Made by a program: the position numbers and the translations under genes
Source: Chryseobacterium gilvum
Lineage (GTDB): Bacteria; Bacteroidota; Bacteroidia; Flavobacteriales; Weeksellaceae
DNA length: 64,000 nt
NCBI RefSeq assembly: GCF_025628965.1
Contig: NZ_JAOTEN010000001.1
Span: 1,240,001 to 1,304,000 of the forward strand
Direction of reading: 5' to 3'
Part shown: piece by piece, positions 55,689 through 64,000 of the stretch
How positions within the stretch are numbered: position 1 is the first letter of the stretch
How the letters are laid out: each line of letters opens with the position of its first letter
Notes under the pieces: model-generated
Seen by the model: only the letters and a program-made list of their open reading frames with translations
Told to the model about the DNA's origin: nothing
Database searches by the model: none

Positions 55689-56084
55689 TTACTTTAACCT
55701 GATCAATTCGCCTTTACGTTTTACGATATTTTTATAATCCCATTGTATTTCATGTGATTTTATGAGCCATCGTTTGAGATCATCTTCATTAAATTCTTTT
55801 ATGTTATTGAAAAATACAGAAGCATCTTTAAACTTTGCTCCTTCAATATTGAGTTTTGGTTCGCCGAATGATTTTCCGCTCCAAAACATCAGGCGGATTC
55901 CTTTTTTCTGTATGCTGTATCCTACAACGGGGTTTCCTTCCAGAAACCAGACCGGATGCGAATGCCAGATTTTGTTTTCAGCATTATTTAATTCACGATC
56001 GATTACCGAAGAAAGAACCATGCAAATTTCACGTTGTGATTCGGGTACAACCGAATTATAGTTTACAATATCAGGATGTATCAT
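55689..56084 (-). CDS. DUF1801-family protein
   Basis: 131 residues, of the YdhG/DUF1801 small cytosolic alpha/beta fold: ENKIWHSHPVWFLEGNPVVG, IRLMFWSGKSFG and DLKRWLIKSHEIQWDYKNIV. No known catalytic activity. It begins two bases after the pcm stop, so it is in the same operon. Confidence 0.8.
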   Translation of the reverse strand: MIHPDIVNYNSVVPESQREICMVLSSVIDRELNNAENKIWHSHPVWFLEGNPVVGYSIQKKGIRLMFWSGKSFGEPKLNIEGAKFKDASVFFNNIKEFNEDDLKRWLIKSHEIQWDYKNIVKRKGELIRLK

Positions 56085-56086
56085 TA

Positions 56087-56737
56087 TTATTTACTCGTAT
56101 TATTCAGCATGGGAACAAATTTATAGGCCCCAAACTCTTCTTTTTCGATTTCCGTAAGTGAAATTTTCGTGAATCTGTATAAGACCTGTTCGTCAGTAAG
56201 TCCGAGAGGAATCACCATTTTACCGCCCACTTTCAGCTGTTTTAATAATTCTGTAGGCAATACAGACGCTCCGCACGTCACAATGATCTTATCGAATGGC
56301 GCAAAGGTAGGAAGCCCCGCAAAACCATCTCCAAAACTCTGAAACTTCGGATGCAGGTGAAGCTCTCTGAACTTTTTTTTAGAAAAATCAAACAGATCTT
56401 TTTGTCTCTCTATCGTGTACACCAGACCTTTCATTGCTAATAAAACAGCCGTCTGATAACCGCAGCCTGTTCCTATTTCCAATACTTTTTCACCCGGCTT
56501 CAGCTGGAGCAATTCTGACTGTTCAGCAACAGTAGATGGATGCGAAATGGTTTGATGGGATAAGATCGGAAAAGCACGGTCTTCATACGCAAAATCTTCA
56601 AAAATGCTTTCGATGAAAACGTGTCTGGGAACTTCATTGATGGCTGCAAGTACATTTTCATCAGAAATACCGATTTTATGGCGGAGATATTCAACCAAAA
56701 TTTTTCTTTTTCCTTTATGTGCGAAAGAATCCTGCAT
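56087..56737 (-). CDS. pcm: Protein-L-isoaspartate O-methyltransferase
   Basis: 216 residues. The SAM site is VLEIGTGCGYQTAVLLA; the family-specific region FPILSHQTISHPSTVAEQSE precedes it; post-motif GLPTFAPFDKIIVTCGASVL follows. Repairs isoaspartyl residues in damaged proteins. Start at Met1 (MQDSFAHKGKRKILVEYL) matches the family. Operon with the DUF1801 gene. Confidence 0.94.
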   Translation of the reverse strand: MQDSFAHKGKRKILVEYLRHKIGISDENVLAAINEVPRHVFIESIFEDFAYEDRAFPILSHQTISHPSTVAEQSELLQLKPGEKVLEIGTGCGYQTAVLLAMKGLVYTIERQKDLFDFSKKKFRELHLHPKFQSFGDGFAGLPTFAPFDKIIVTCGASVLPTELLKQLKVGGKMVIPLGLTDEQVLYRFTKISLTEIEKEEFGAYKFVPMLNNTSK

Positions 56738-56855
56738 TTATATAGCGTTGTATTGAGTTTTTACAAAAATAGGAAAACAATCATTACCTATCAACCTAAA
56801 CCGATCATCTGCATCCTAATCCCTAAAATTACTATCTTTACAAAAATTAAAAGCT

Positions 56856-57818
56856 ATGTTAAAAGCAGGTTTGGTAGGCGCCGGACATTTAGGAAAAATA
56901 CATCTGAAGCTTCTTAATCAGTCGGATAAATATGATTTAGTCGGTTTCCACGATAAAGATATTGAAAACGGGAAAAAACTAGAAGCTGAATTCGGATATC
57001 CTTTTTTTGAAAACCTGGATGATCTGATGGACAAAATCGATATGCTGGATATTGTAACGCCTACGCTTTATCACTACGATTATGCTTTGAAGGCAATCAA
57101 TAAAGGGCTGCATTTTTTTATTGAAAAACCGGTTACTCAGACTCTGGAGCAGGCTGAAGAAATTCTGTACAAATGCCGTGAATATGGGATCAAAGCTCAG
57201 GTAGGTCATGTTGAGAGATACAATCCTGCATTTATCGGGGCTAAAGATTATATTCAGAATCCGATGTTTATAGAAATTCACCGTTTGGCTGAATTCAATC
57301 CCCGTGGAACAGATGTTTCTGTGGTTTTAGACTTAATGATTCATGATCTGGATATTTTGTTGAGTGTAGTAAAATCAAAAGTGAAAAAAATTCACGCAAG
57401 CGGCGTTTGTGTAGTCAGCAAAACTCCGGACATTACCAATGCCAGAATTGAATTTGAAAACGGATGTGTTGCCAATCTTACGACCTCAAGGATTTCTATG
57501 AAGGCCATGCGAAAAAGCCGTTTTTTCCAGAAAGACGCTTATATATCTGTTGATTTTTTAGAGAAAAAAGCGGAGGTTATCCGAATGCAAGATGCGCCTG
57601 AAAACCCTACTCCATTTGATATGATCATTGAAAATGCAGATGGTGAAAAAAACCAGATTTTATTTGAATATCCAAATATACAGCCGAATAATGCAATCTT
57701 GGATGAGCTGAATTCTTTTGCCGATGCGATTATGGAACATAAAAATGTAGAAGTTTCTCTGGAAGACGGAACGGAAGCATTAAAAGTAGCATTGGAGATT
57801 ATGAAACTGATTTCTTAG
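56856..57818 (+). CDS. Gfo/Idh/MocA-family oxidoreductase
   Basis: 320 residues. Rossmann motif GLVGAGHLGKIHLKLL at the start, the family EKP motif in FFIEKPVTQTLEQAEEILY, and a C-terminal alpha/beta domain with LDLMIHDLDILLSVVKSKVK, where His takes part in catalysis. NAD(P)-dependent sugar or related dehydrogenase; substrate unknown. Monocistronic, divergently placed from pcm, followed by a terminator. Confidence 0.88.
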   Translation: MLKAGLVGAGHLGKIHLKLLNQSDKYDLVGFHDKDIENGKKLEAEFGYPFFENLDDLMDKIDMLDIVTPTLYHYDYALKAINKGLHFFIEKPVTQTLEQAEEILYKCREYGIKAQVGHVERYNPAFIGAKDYIQNPMFIEIHRLAEFNPRGTDVSVVLDLMIHDLDILLSVVKSKVKKIHASGVCVVSKTPDITNARIEFENGCVANLTTSRISMKAMRKSRFFQKDAYISVDFLEKKAEVIRMQDAPENPTPFDMIIENADGEKNQILFEYPNIQPNNAILDELNSFADAIMEHKNVEVSLEDGTEALKVALEIMKLIS

Positions 57819-57865
57819 TTTTTAATACACAACAATATACTTTTATATTTTTTAAACATCTATAT

Positions 57866-57889
57866 AAACGGGCTTTAGCCCGTTTTTTT
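57866..57889 (+). terminator. Terminator after the Gfo/Idh gene
   Basis: AAACGGGC/GCCCGTTT with TTTA loop, followed by a T run. Confidence 0.85.
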
Positions 57890-57906
57890 ATTTAACACAA
57901 ATCAAA

Positions 57907-57926
57907 TGGCTTTAGCCAAAACTTAA
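57907..57926 (-). repeat. Dispersed 20-bp element, copy 2
   Basis: Reverse complement of the 20 bases at 36714-36733, identical; contains TGGCTTTAGCCA. Confidence 0.65.
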
Positions 57927-58013
57927 TCTTCTTTTAAATTAGATTGAAAAAATTGCTCATCAAAATTTAATCCTTTTCATTATTATTTTAATTTCCATTC
58001 AATTATTTTTAAA

Positions 58014-58021
58014 TATATTTG
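58014..58021 (+). promoter_or_regulatory. -7 promoter element of the GH5 gene
   Basis: TATATTTG, exact match, 56 bases before the ATG. Confidence 0.45.
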
Positions 58022-58076
58022 TGATTATCTAAAATAAATTTCTAAATAATCTCCTAACATTTGTAAACCAACAACT

Positions 58077-59807
58077 ATGAAAAAAGCTATCATTATATCC
58101 GCACTTTTATTGTCTCAATTTGGGACATCACAATTACTCAAAACGCAAGGTCAAAAAATTGTAAACGATAAAGGCGAAAATATTCAGTTAAGAGGTTTAG
58201 GATTAGGCGGATGGATGCTGCAGGAAGGATATATGCTGAAAACTGCAGATTTTGCGGGCCCGCAATATAAAATTAAAGAAAAAATTGCAGAATTGGTCGG
58301 CCAAGAGGGGATGAATGCATTTTATAAAGCCTACTTAAAAAATGGTATTACAAAACAGGATATAGATTTCTTGAAAAAAGCGGGATTCAACTCAATAAGA
58401 CTTCCGATGCATTACAATTTATATACATTACCCATCGAAAAAGAGCCAGTAAAAGGGCAAAACACATGGCTTGAAGAAGGCTTTGGAATGACTGATGATC
58501 TGCTGAAATGGTGTGCAGACAATAAAATGTATTTGATTTTAGACCTTCATGCAGCTCCGGGCGGACAAGGAAATGATGTCAATATTTCTGACAATGATAA
58601 ATCAAAACCGTCACTTTGGGAAAGTGAAGAAAATCAGAAAAAGACCATCGCACTTTGGAAAAAACTGGCCGAAAAGTACAAAAATGAAGTCTGGATTGGT
58701 GGTTATGATCTCATTAATGAACCCAACATCAACTTTACCGGACAAAACAAAAACGGTACCGACGAAATGTCAAATGCCCCGCTCTGGAAATTGCAGAAAG
58801 ACATTACAGAAGCCATTCGTGCGGTTGATAAAAAGCATATCATCATCATTGAAGGGAACGGTTGGGGAAATAACTACAACGGTTTAACATCACTTTGGGA
58901 CAACAATATGGTGTTCAGCTTCCATAAATACTGGAACTATAATAATGATGAAACCCTAAAATTTGCTTTAGATTTAAGACAGAAATACAATACTCCGATC
59001 TGGCTGGGAGAAACCGGAGAAAATTCCAATGTGTGGTTTACAGAACTCATTCAGCTATTAGATAAGCATAATATCGGATATGCGTTCTGGCCTATGAAAA
59101 AGATTGATAACATCGCCGGAATTACCAATGTAAAAATAACTCCCGAATATCAAAAACTGTTAGATTATTGGAAAAACGGCGGTGAAAAACCATCAAAAGA
59201 ATTTGCGACAAAGACTTTAATGAAAATCGCAGATAACTATGCATTCAGCAATGTTGAAATTAAGAATGATATTATTGATGCGATGTTCAGACAGACCATG
59301 GAAAATTCAACCAAACCATTTAAAAGTCATCAGGTTCCGGGAAGAATTTTTGCTTCGGAATATGATTTGGGAAGGATGAATTCTGCTTATTATGATAAAG
59401 ATTTCGTTAATCTTTGGGTGAGTGACCAGGCTAAAAGATCTGAGTGGAATTCCGGGAACCAGATGAGAAACGACGGAGTGGATATTTATCCGTGTAATGA
59501 TAAAATCAGTAATCAGTATTATGTCGGAAAAACGGAAACCGGAGAATGGCTACAATATACAATCTCTTCAAAAGCAGAAAAACAATATAGCGTGAGCATT
59601 CGATATGCAAGCAGCAATGATTCAAAAATACGGATTGAGGACGCTTCCGGAAAGCAGTTAGCCACTATTTCACTGCCTTCCACCGGAGGAAATGAAAACT
59701 GGAAAACCATTACCACAAAAGAACTTACCCTCAAAAAAGCTGAAAATAAAATAAGGCTCTATTTTGAAAATGACGGCCTCAACATTAATTATTTTGAAGT
59801 TAATTAA
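58077..59807 (+). CDS. Secreted GH5 glycosidase with C-terminal carbohydrate-binding-like domain
   Basis: 576 residues. Signal peptide 1-18; GH5 barrel about 25-370 with the acid/base E215 in YDLINEPN and nucleophile E312 in WLGETGEN, both conserved in clan GH-A. The C-terminal part (about 430-576) with GRIFASEYDLGRMNSAYYDK, VDIYPCND and GEWLQYTI resembles a CBM6-like or beta-sandwich carbohydrate-binding domain. Predicted endo-glucanase or exo-beta-glucosidase acting outside the cell. Monocistronic; no SusCD pair nearby. Confidence 0.87.
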   Translation: MKKAIIISALLLSQFGTSQLLKTQGQKIVNDKGENIQLRGLGLGGWMLQEGYMLKTADFAGPQYKIKEKIAELVGQEGMNAFYKAYLKNGITKQDIDFLKKAGFNSIRLPMHYNLYTLPIEKEPVKGQNTWLEEGFGMTDDLLKWCADNKMYLILDLHAAPGGQGNDVNISDNDKSKPSLWESEENQKKTIALWKKLAEKYKNEVWIGGYDLINEPNINFTGQNKNGTDEMSNAPLWKLQKDITEAIRAVDKKHIIIIEGNGWGNNYNGLTSLWDNNMVFSFHKYWNYNNDETLKFALDLRQKYNTPIWLGETGENSNVWFTELIQLLDKHNIGYAFWPMKKIDNIAGITNVKITPEYQKLLDYWKNGGEKPSKEFATKTLMKIADNYAFSNVEIKNDIIDAMFRQTMENSTKPFKSHQVPGRIFASEYDLGRMNSAYYDKDFVNLWVSDQAKRSEWNSGNQMRNDGVDIYPCNDKISNQYYVGKTETGEWLQYTISSKAEKQYSVSIRYASSNDSKIRIEDASGKQLATISLPSTGGNENWKTITTKELTLKKAENKIRLYFENDGLNINYFEVN

Positions 59808-59864
59808 AAATTTTAAGTACAGTTCAGATAATTTTAAGTATTTTTCAGAAAAATAATAACTATT

Positions 59865-60320
59865 ATGGAAACACAATCTCCTTTTGAGCAATTTGATGAA
59901 TTAAGGATCGACAGCGCTGCAAAAACTTTTCTTATAGAAGCAGCAAAATGGACTACATTTTTAGCCATATTGGGCTATATCGGAATAGGCTTTATGATTC
60001 TTGCCGCTCTGCTTATGATGACTTTAGGAGCCTCAATGAGTTCCTACAACAGCATGATGCCGATGGGTGGCGGTATTTTATTTTCACTGATTTACCTTGC
60101 ATTGGCGGCTTTTTATTTTTTCCCTATCAATTATTTATACAAATTTTCTTCAAATATGAAATCTGCTTTGCGCAACAATAATCAGGCAGCACTTACTAAA
60201 GCATTTGAATATCTGAAATCACATTATAAGTTTATAGGAATCCTTACAATTGTTCTGTTTGCCATTTACATTATCGCCATTTTAGGCGCAATGGTGGTAG
60301 GATTCAGCAATATGAGATAA
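59865..60320 (+). CDS. DUF5362-like membrane protein
   Basis: 151 residues with three or four hydrophobic helices (about 28-55, 70-95, 122-148) and a cytosolic loop with LYKFSSNMKSALRNNNQAAL. DUF5362 proteins are small Bacteroidota membrane proteins without known role. Preceded by no clear promoter; followed by a hairpin at 60361. Confidence 0.75.
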   Translation: METQSPFEQFDELRIDSAAKTFLIEAAKWTTFLAILGYIGIGFMILAALLMMTLGASMSSYNSMMPMGGGILFSLIYLALAAFYFFPINYLYKFSSNMKSALRNNNQAALTKAFEYLKSHYKFIGILTIVLFAIYIIAILGAMVVGFSNMR

Positions 60321-60360
60321 ACATATTTTTTTAAATTAAACTTAAAATATATTAAATTGC

Positions 60361-60393
60361 AAGTCCCTTTTAGCTTCTAAAAGGGACTTTTTT
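60361..60393 (+). terminator. Terminator before the beta-lactamase gene
   Basis: Perfect 13-bp stem AAGTCCCTTTTAG/CTAAAAGGGACTT with loop CTT, then T run. Confidence 0.9.
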
Positions 60394-60405
60394 AAATTAA
60401 ATATT

Positions 60406-61284
60406 ATGAAAAAAATAAGCTTGTTTTTTCTTTTGATCTCAACATTGATGATTGCACAACAATCTGCTCTGGAACAAAAGATCAATGTCATAATCAAAGA
60501 CAAAAAAGCTACTGTGGGCATCTCTGTTTTAGGCTTTGAAAATGGTTTTACTTATAATAAAAACGCCGATAAAAAACTTCCGATGCAAAGTGTCTTCAAA
60601 TTTCATATTGCGGCGGCAGTTTTAGATTTTGTTGATCAGGGGAAATTGTCTCTGGATCAGAAAATTTTACTGGACCAGTCTAATTTATTAGAAAATACAT
60701 GGTCGCCGCTCCGCGAAAAATATCCTAACGGAAATGTAGAAGTTCCGCTGAACGAAATCCTGGAAATGACCGTTGCAAGAAGTGACAATAACGGCTGCGA
60801 TATAATGCTAAAATTATTGGGAGGGCCACAAACGGTTCAGAAATTTATGGATTCCAAAGGCGTAAAAGGATTTCAGATAAAATACAATGAAGCAGCCATG
60901 CATAATGACTGGAGTGTACAATATGAAAACTACTGTACGGTGCTTTCGGCTGTTGATGTCCTGAAAAAATTCTTTGAAGGAAAACTTTTATCGAAAAAAT
61001 CTACTGATTATCTGATGAAGGTCATGCTGTCTACATCAACCGGGCTGAATAAATTAATTGAACAGCTTCCAAAAGGAACTCCTGTCGCACGAAAAACGGG
61101 AGCTTCAGGAAAAAACGATGCCGGTTTAACAGGTGCTGAAAATGAAATCGCAATCGTTACTTTACCCAATGGAAAACATTACGCGATCGCTGTATTTGTA
61201 AGCAATTCTATGGAATCTGACGCGGTAAACTGTAAAATGATTTCTGATATTTCTAAAGCAGTTTGGGATGATTTTAATAAGTAA
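60406..61284 (+). CDS. Class A beta-lactamase, subclass A2 (CGA/CIA-like)
   Basis: 292 residues, exported by a signal peptide (1-18). Active-site motifs: S62-V-F-K65, S126-D-N128, omega-loop E162 followed by AAMHND, K230-T-G232. Class A enzymes hydrolyse penicillins and cephalosporins by a serine acyl-enzyme. The subclass A2 pattern is that of CGA/CIA-like enzymes of Chryseobacterium, which are intrinsic chromosomal genes. No ampR-like regulator is adjacent, so expression is probably constitutive. A strong terminator of the gene before it means it must use its own promoter within the last few dozen bases. Confidence 0.9.
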   Translation: MKKISLFFLLISTLMIAQQSALEQKINVIIKDKKATVGISVLGFENGFTYNKNADKKLPMQSVFKFHIAAAVLDFVDQGKLSLDQKILLDQSNLLENTWSPLREKYPNGNVEVPLNEILEMTVARSDNNGCDIMLKLLGGPQTVQKFMDSKGVKGFQIKYNEAAMHNDWSVQYENYCTVLSAVDVLKKFFEGKLLSKKSTDYLMKVMLSTSTGLNKLIEQLPKGTPVARKTGASGKNDAGLTGAENEIAIVTLPNGKHYAIAVFVSNSMESDAVNCKMISDISKAVWDDFNK

Positions 61285-61376
61285 ATTTTAAAGCTTATTT
61301 TTAACCCTCATAAAATGGAATTTCAATGGGGCATATTATTTGTCCTTTGATAGTAATCATTTAAAACAAATTAAAA

Positions 61377-61778
61377 ATGAAAAAATTATTAATAATAGTC
61401 AGCATTTTAAGCTTTACATTCTTTTTTTCGCAGAAAAATGAAAACTATTTACAGGTCAGTTATGGAAGTATTTGCTGCGGAACGCCTTCTACAGATCCGG
61501 TAATGAATTATGTAAGCCAGTTCCAGAAAAAAAACAAACTGAAAACACTTGAAATACTCAGACAGAACGGTTTAGGAAGAGAAGGAGAATTTCGTTTGTA
61601 CATAGGAATTGATCCTCTTTCAAAAACCAGAAAAGCCAGCTTTATGAAAGGCTTACAGTCAGTTATAGATACCCAAAACAACAACAGAAAGAAAAACAGA
61701 GACGGGTTTGTAGGTTTTGAGGGAGAAATCATTAAAAAAGCTGATCTGTCACAAAATTTAACGATTTATAAAAAATAA
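61377..61778 (+). CDS. Small secreted hypothetical protein
   Basis: 133 residues. Signal peptide 1-19 (SFTFFFSQ), then VSYGSICCGTPSTDPVMNYV with a Cys-Cys pair and a basic C-terminal half (RKASFMKGLQSVIDTQNNNR). No family recognised. It begins 92 bases after the beta-lactamase and ends seven bases before the acyl-CoA dehydrogenase, so it is co-transcribed with the latter. Confidence 0.6.
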   Translation: MKKLLIIVSILSFTFFFSQKNENYLQVSYGSICCGTPSTDPVMNYVSQFQKKNKLKTLEILRQNGLGREGEFRLYIGIDPLSKTRKASFMKGLQSVIDTQNNNRKKNRDGFVGFEGEIIKKADLSQNLTIYKK

Positions 61779-61785
61779 AGAAAAA

Positions 61786-62679
61786 ATGATCAAAAACATT
61801 GTAGTTATCGGAGCAGGAACCATGGGAAACGGGATTGCACATACATTCGCACAAAGCGGTTTTCGTGTAAATCTGGTAGATGTATCGCAGGATGCACTCG
61901 ATAAAGGATTAAAAACCATTACCACCAATCTTGACAGAATAATTGCAAAGGGAAACCTTTCAGAAGAACAAAAAACAGAAACATTAGGAAATATTAAAAC
62001 GTTTACGGCATTGCAGGATGCCGTGACCGATGCTGATCTTGTGGTGGAAGCGGCTACGGAAAATCAGGACCTGAAGCTGAAAATATTTGCCCAGATGGAC
62101 GAATTTGCGCCCGAAAACTGCATTTTATCTACCAATACTTCTTCAATTTCGATTACAAAAATCGCGGCGGCCACCAAAAGAGCAGATAAAGTGATCGGGA
62201 TGCATTTTATGAATCCGGTTCCGATTATGAAACTTGTTGAGATCATCAAAGGCTACTCTACTTCTAAAGAAACCTTTGATTCTATTTATGAAATGAGTAA
62301 AACCCTGGGTAAAGTACCTGTCGAAGTAAATGATTATCCGGGTTTTGTGGCCAACAGAATCTTAATGCCGATGATCAATGAATCAATCGAAACATTATAT
62401 AACGGCGTTGCAGGTGTAGAAGAAATTGATACCGTAATGAAACTCGGGATGGCACATCCGATGGGACCGCTGCAACTGGCAGATTTTATTGGTCTTGATG
62501 TTTGTTTAGCCATTTTAAATGTTATGTACGACGGTTTCAAAAACCCGAAATACGCTCCAAACCCATTACTGGTAAATATGGTTATGGCAGGAAAATTAGG
62601 AGTGAAATCAGGAGAAGGTTTCTATGATTATTCAGAAAGCAAAAAGGCTGAAAAAGTGTCAAAAATGTTTTTAAAATAA
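61786..62679 (+). CDS. 3-hydroxybutyryl-CoA / 3-hydroxyacyl-CoA dehydrogenase
   Basis: 297 residues, single-domain type as in Hbd/PaaH. NAD site VIGAGTMGNGIAHTFAQSGF, catalytic His in GMHFMNPVPIMKLVEII, and the C-terminal dimer domain with VGFV-like GFVANRILMPMINE and GEGFYDYS end. It interconverts 3-hydroxyacyl-CoA and 3-oxoacyl-CoA. Length (about 280-300) rules out the FadB multifunctional type. Confidence 0.92.
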   Translation: MIKNIVVIGAGTMGNGIAHTFAQSGFRVNLVDVSQDALDKGLKTITTNLDRIIAKGNLSEEQKTETLGNIKTFTALQDAVTDADLVVEAATENQDLKLKIFAQMDEFAPENCILSTNTSSISITKIAAATKRADKVIGMHFMNPVPIMKLVEIIKGYSTSKETFDSIYEMSKTLGKVPVEVNDYPGFVANRILMPMINESIETLYNGVAGVEEIDTVMKLGMAHPMGPLQLADFIGLDVCLAILNVMYDGFKNPKYAPNPLLVNMVMAGKLGVKSGEGFYDYSESKKAEKVSKMFLK

Positions 62680-62738
62680 TCTTTGCTATCCATTTTGAAT
62701 TATAAGTTATAAATTTGGCTGCTCTTCATTTGCAACCA

Positions 62739-64000
62739 ATGAAAATTAAAGAAAAATACATTCAGATTAGTTTGGTCATCATTACTGTATTGATGACCAT
62801 TTTGCGTTTTTTACTTAATGAAAAAGGAAGAGTCACGCCAGATTCTATACGATTTTTACGATTTGCGAAAGTTTTCCCTACGATTGATAATACCATTACG
62901 CCTTTAGGATACCCTTTAAGCATAAAATTTTTTACCTTTTTTGGATCTGATGAATTTTGGGGGAGCAAAATTGTAGGAATTTCCTCTTTGCTTTTCATCA
63001 TTTTTTACGCCTGGAAAAAAGATTTTTACCTAAAAGAAACCGTAATCGCATGTTCATTATTTAGTTTTGTCAGTATTTTTTCATCCACCTTAAGCGAAGC
63101 ATTCACACTGCCTTTTGTTTTGATTCTTCTGTATGTTTCTCATCGAACGATTGAAGGCCAGCTGAATTACCGGAAAGCTCTTTTCTATATATCAATTATT
63201 TTAATTTTGTTATATAATATCCGATACAGCGCCTTGTTTTTAGTAGCCGGAACAGGATTATTCGGATTGCTTTCTTTCAGGAAAAAATATGGTCCGATTT
63301 TTATGTATTCGGCTGCAGCAGCCTGTGTATATATAATTGCTTATAAGCTATTATTTATTGATTATTTTAATGAAAACTATATTCAGCAGTCTCTCGAAAT
63401 AGGATTGAAACCAACATCAACACTCCTTCCGGAATTATTTTCAGGATTGGCGACAAGTTTTAACCCTTTTGTACACATTTCAAATCCCGGAGGCGGAATG
63501 ATCAACTACGGAATTTACAGCGTTGGAGTTCTGAATATTTTGCTGATCATTTTTCTTTTTACCAGATTTACGCTCTCAGAATCCGAAGTATACATGATCA
63601 CGATCGGAATTACTGGCATTATATGCACTTATTTTGTGCAATATTTTTATTGGATAGACGCAATAGATTACAGATTGCTTGCTCCTTTCAGTTTTCCGGT
63701 CTGGCTGGTTTTTTTTAAAAAACTGTTTCGTCTATTCGGAATCAAGACTTACATTATGGGAGCTTTAAGCATCGTGACAGGAATGACTTTTACATGGATG
63801 TCGAGAGGATTCTATCTTGAAAACAGGAAAGAAATCGAACGCTACCTTCATTCAGAAAATCTGGAAAAAGTACCGCTCCTGTTTTATACAGACGATATCG
63901 AAAATCTTGAAAATGTGCAGATTGCGGAACTTATCAGTACGGTAAATCCTCATATTGATTTTACCGAAAAACCCGGAGATACGCTAAAAAAAACAACACT
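62739..64000 (+). CDS. Polytopic membrane protein, cut by window end
   Basis: Open from ATG 62739 through the last base of the window, about 420 codons without a stop. MKIKEKYIQISLVIITVLMT opens it, and many hydrophobic helices follow, with charged loops such as SIRFLRFAKVFPTIDNTITP. The TM-rich N-terminal part and a soluble tail (NRKEIERYLHSENLEKVPLL) suggest a GT-C or ArnT-like glycosyltransferase or a related envelope protein, but no motif confirms it. Its distance of 60 bases from the preceding gene leaves co-transcription possible. Confidence 0.65.
   Translation, partial: MKIKEKYIQISLVIITVLMTILRFLLNEKGRVTPDSIRFLRFAKVFPTIDNTITPLGYPLSIKFFTFFGSDEFWGSKIVGISSLLFIIFYAWKKDFYLKETVIACSLFSFVSIFSSTLSEAFTLPFVLILLYVSHRTIEGQLNYRKALFYISIILILLYNIRYSALFLVAGTGLFGLLSFRKKYGPIFMYSAAAACVYIIAYKLLFIDYFNENYIQQSLEIGLKPTSTLLPELFSGLATSFNPFVHISNPGGGMINYGIYSVGVLNILLIIFLFTRFTLSESEVYMITIGITGIICTYFVQYFYWIDAIDYRLLAPFSFPVWLVFFKKLFRLFGIKTYIMGALSIVTGMTFTWMSRGFYLENRKEIERYLHSENLEKVPLLFYTDDIENLENVQIAELISTVNPHIDFTEKPGDTLKKTT

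Overview
The window reads as a chromosomal segment of a Flavobacteriia member, most likely Chryseobacterium or a close Weeksellaceae relative. The signs are low GC, Bacteroidota-type promoters (TAnnTTTG, sometimes with an upstream TTG), almost no Shine-Dalgarno sequences, a type IX secretion (type B) C-terminal domain, monomeric NADP isocitrate dehydrogenase, a DUF6261 protein and a subclass A2 class A beta-lactamase like those of Chryseobacterium chromosomes. There is no rRNA, CRISPR array, integrase or transposase. One tRNA (Arg, anticodon UCG) is present.

Layout. 0-2 kb: a minus-strand pair for lipopolysaccharide-type surface glycan work (WaaP/Kdo-kinase-like protein and GT9 glycosyltransferase). 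2-9 kb: a secreted lipoprotein, the tRNA, then an outer-membrane beta-barrel protein paired with a 987-residue periplasmic TPR protein. 9-14.4 kb: housekeeping genes (APC permease, Mpo1-like protein, SPFH protein, dGTPase, Nei/Fpg-like glycosylase). 14.4-19.2 kb: an accessory stretch holding a short structured transcript with a 26-residue hydrophobic peptide, a very AT-rich pair (multi-pass membrane protein, and a protein with a HEPN-type RN-x3-H motif), a 21-bp tandem repeat array, an unrecognised helical protein and a small lipocalin-like secreted protein. 19.3-24.6 kb: gcvP, a 50-residue Cys-rich basic protein, a membrane DnaJ protein and an ECF sigma factor operon with two small membrane proteins.

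24.7-33.5 kb is a long minus-strand run of small ligand-binding or stress-type proteins (DoxX, three SRPBCC, three VOC, two DinB, SDR, alpha/beta hydrolase, a small HhH protein) with a Crp/Fnr-type regulator and a DUF763 protein at its upstream end. 33.6-43.4 kb holds metabolism and redox genes: cytosolic Tpx, Icd, an MFS exporter, a small secreted protein, GNAT, an MBL-fold hydrolase, a frameshifted YdcF-like gene, a GapN-like dehydrogenase and a second, exported Tpx. 43.5-48.7 kb is a second accessory stretch: DUF6261, a DUF4041/GIY-YIG protein, an 83-bp-period repeat, an AlbA_2/ATPase protein and a small beta-rich gene lying between the real hutU 3' end and an old copy of that end.

48.7-64 kb: urocanate hydratase, a 1399-residue type IX secreted modular protein, Pcm, a Gfo/Idh/MocA oxidoreductase, a GH5 glycosidase, a class A beta-lactamase, a 3-hydroxyacyl-CoA dehydrogenase and the first ~420 codons of a polytopic membrane protein running off the end. 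The best candidates for something undescribed are the 14.6-14.9 kb transcript, the membrane/HEPN pair at 15.1-17.2 kb, the GIY-YIG/AlbA_2 stretch at 44.5-48.1 kb and the single-gene insertion at the hutU 3' end.
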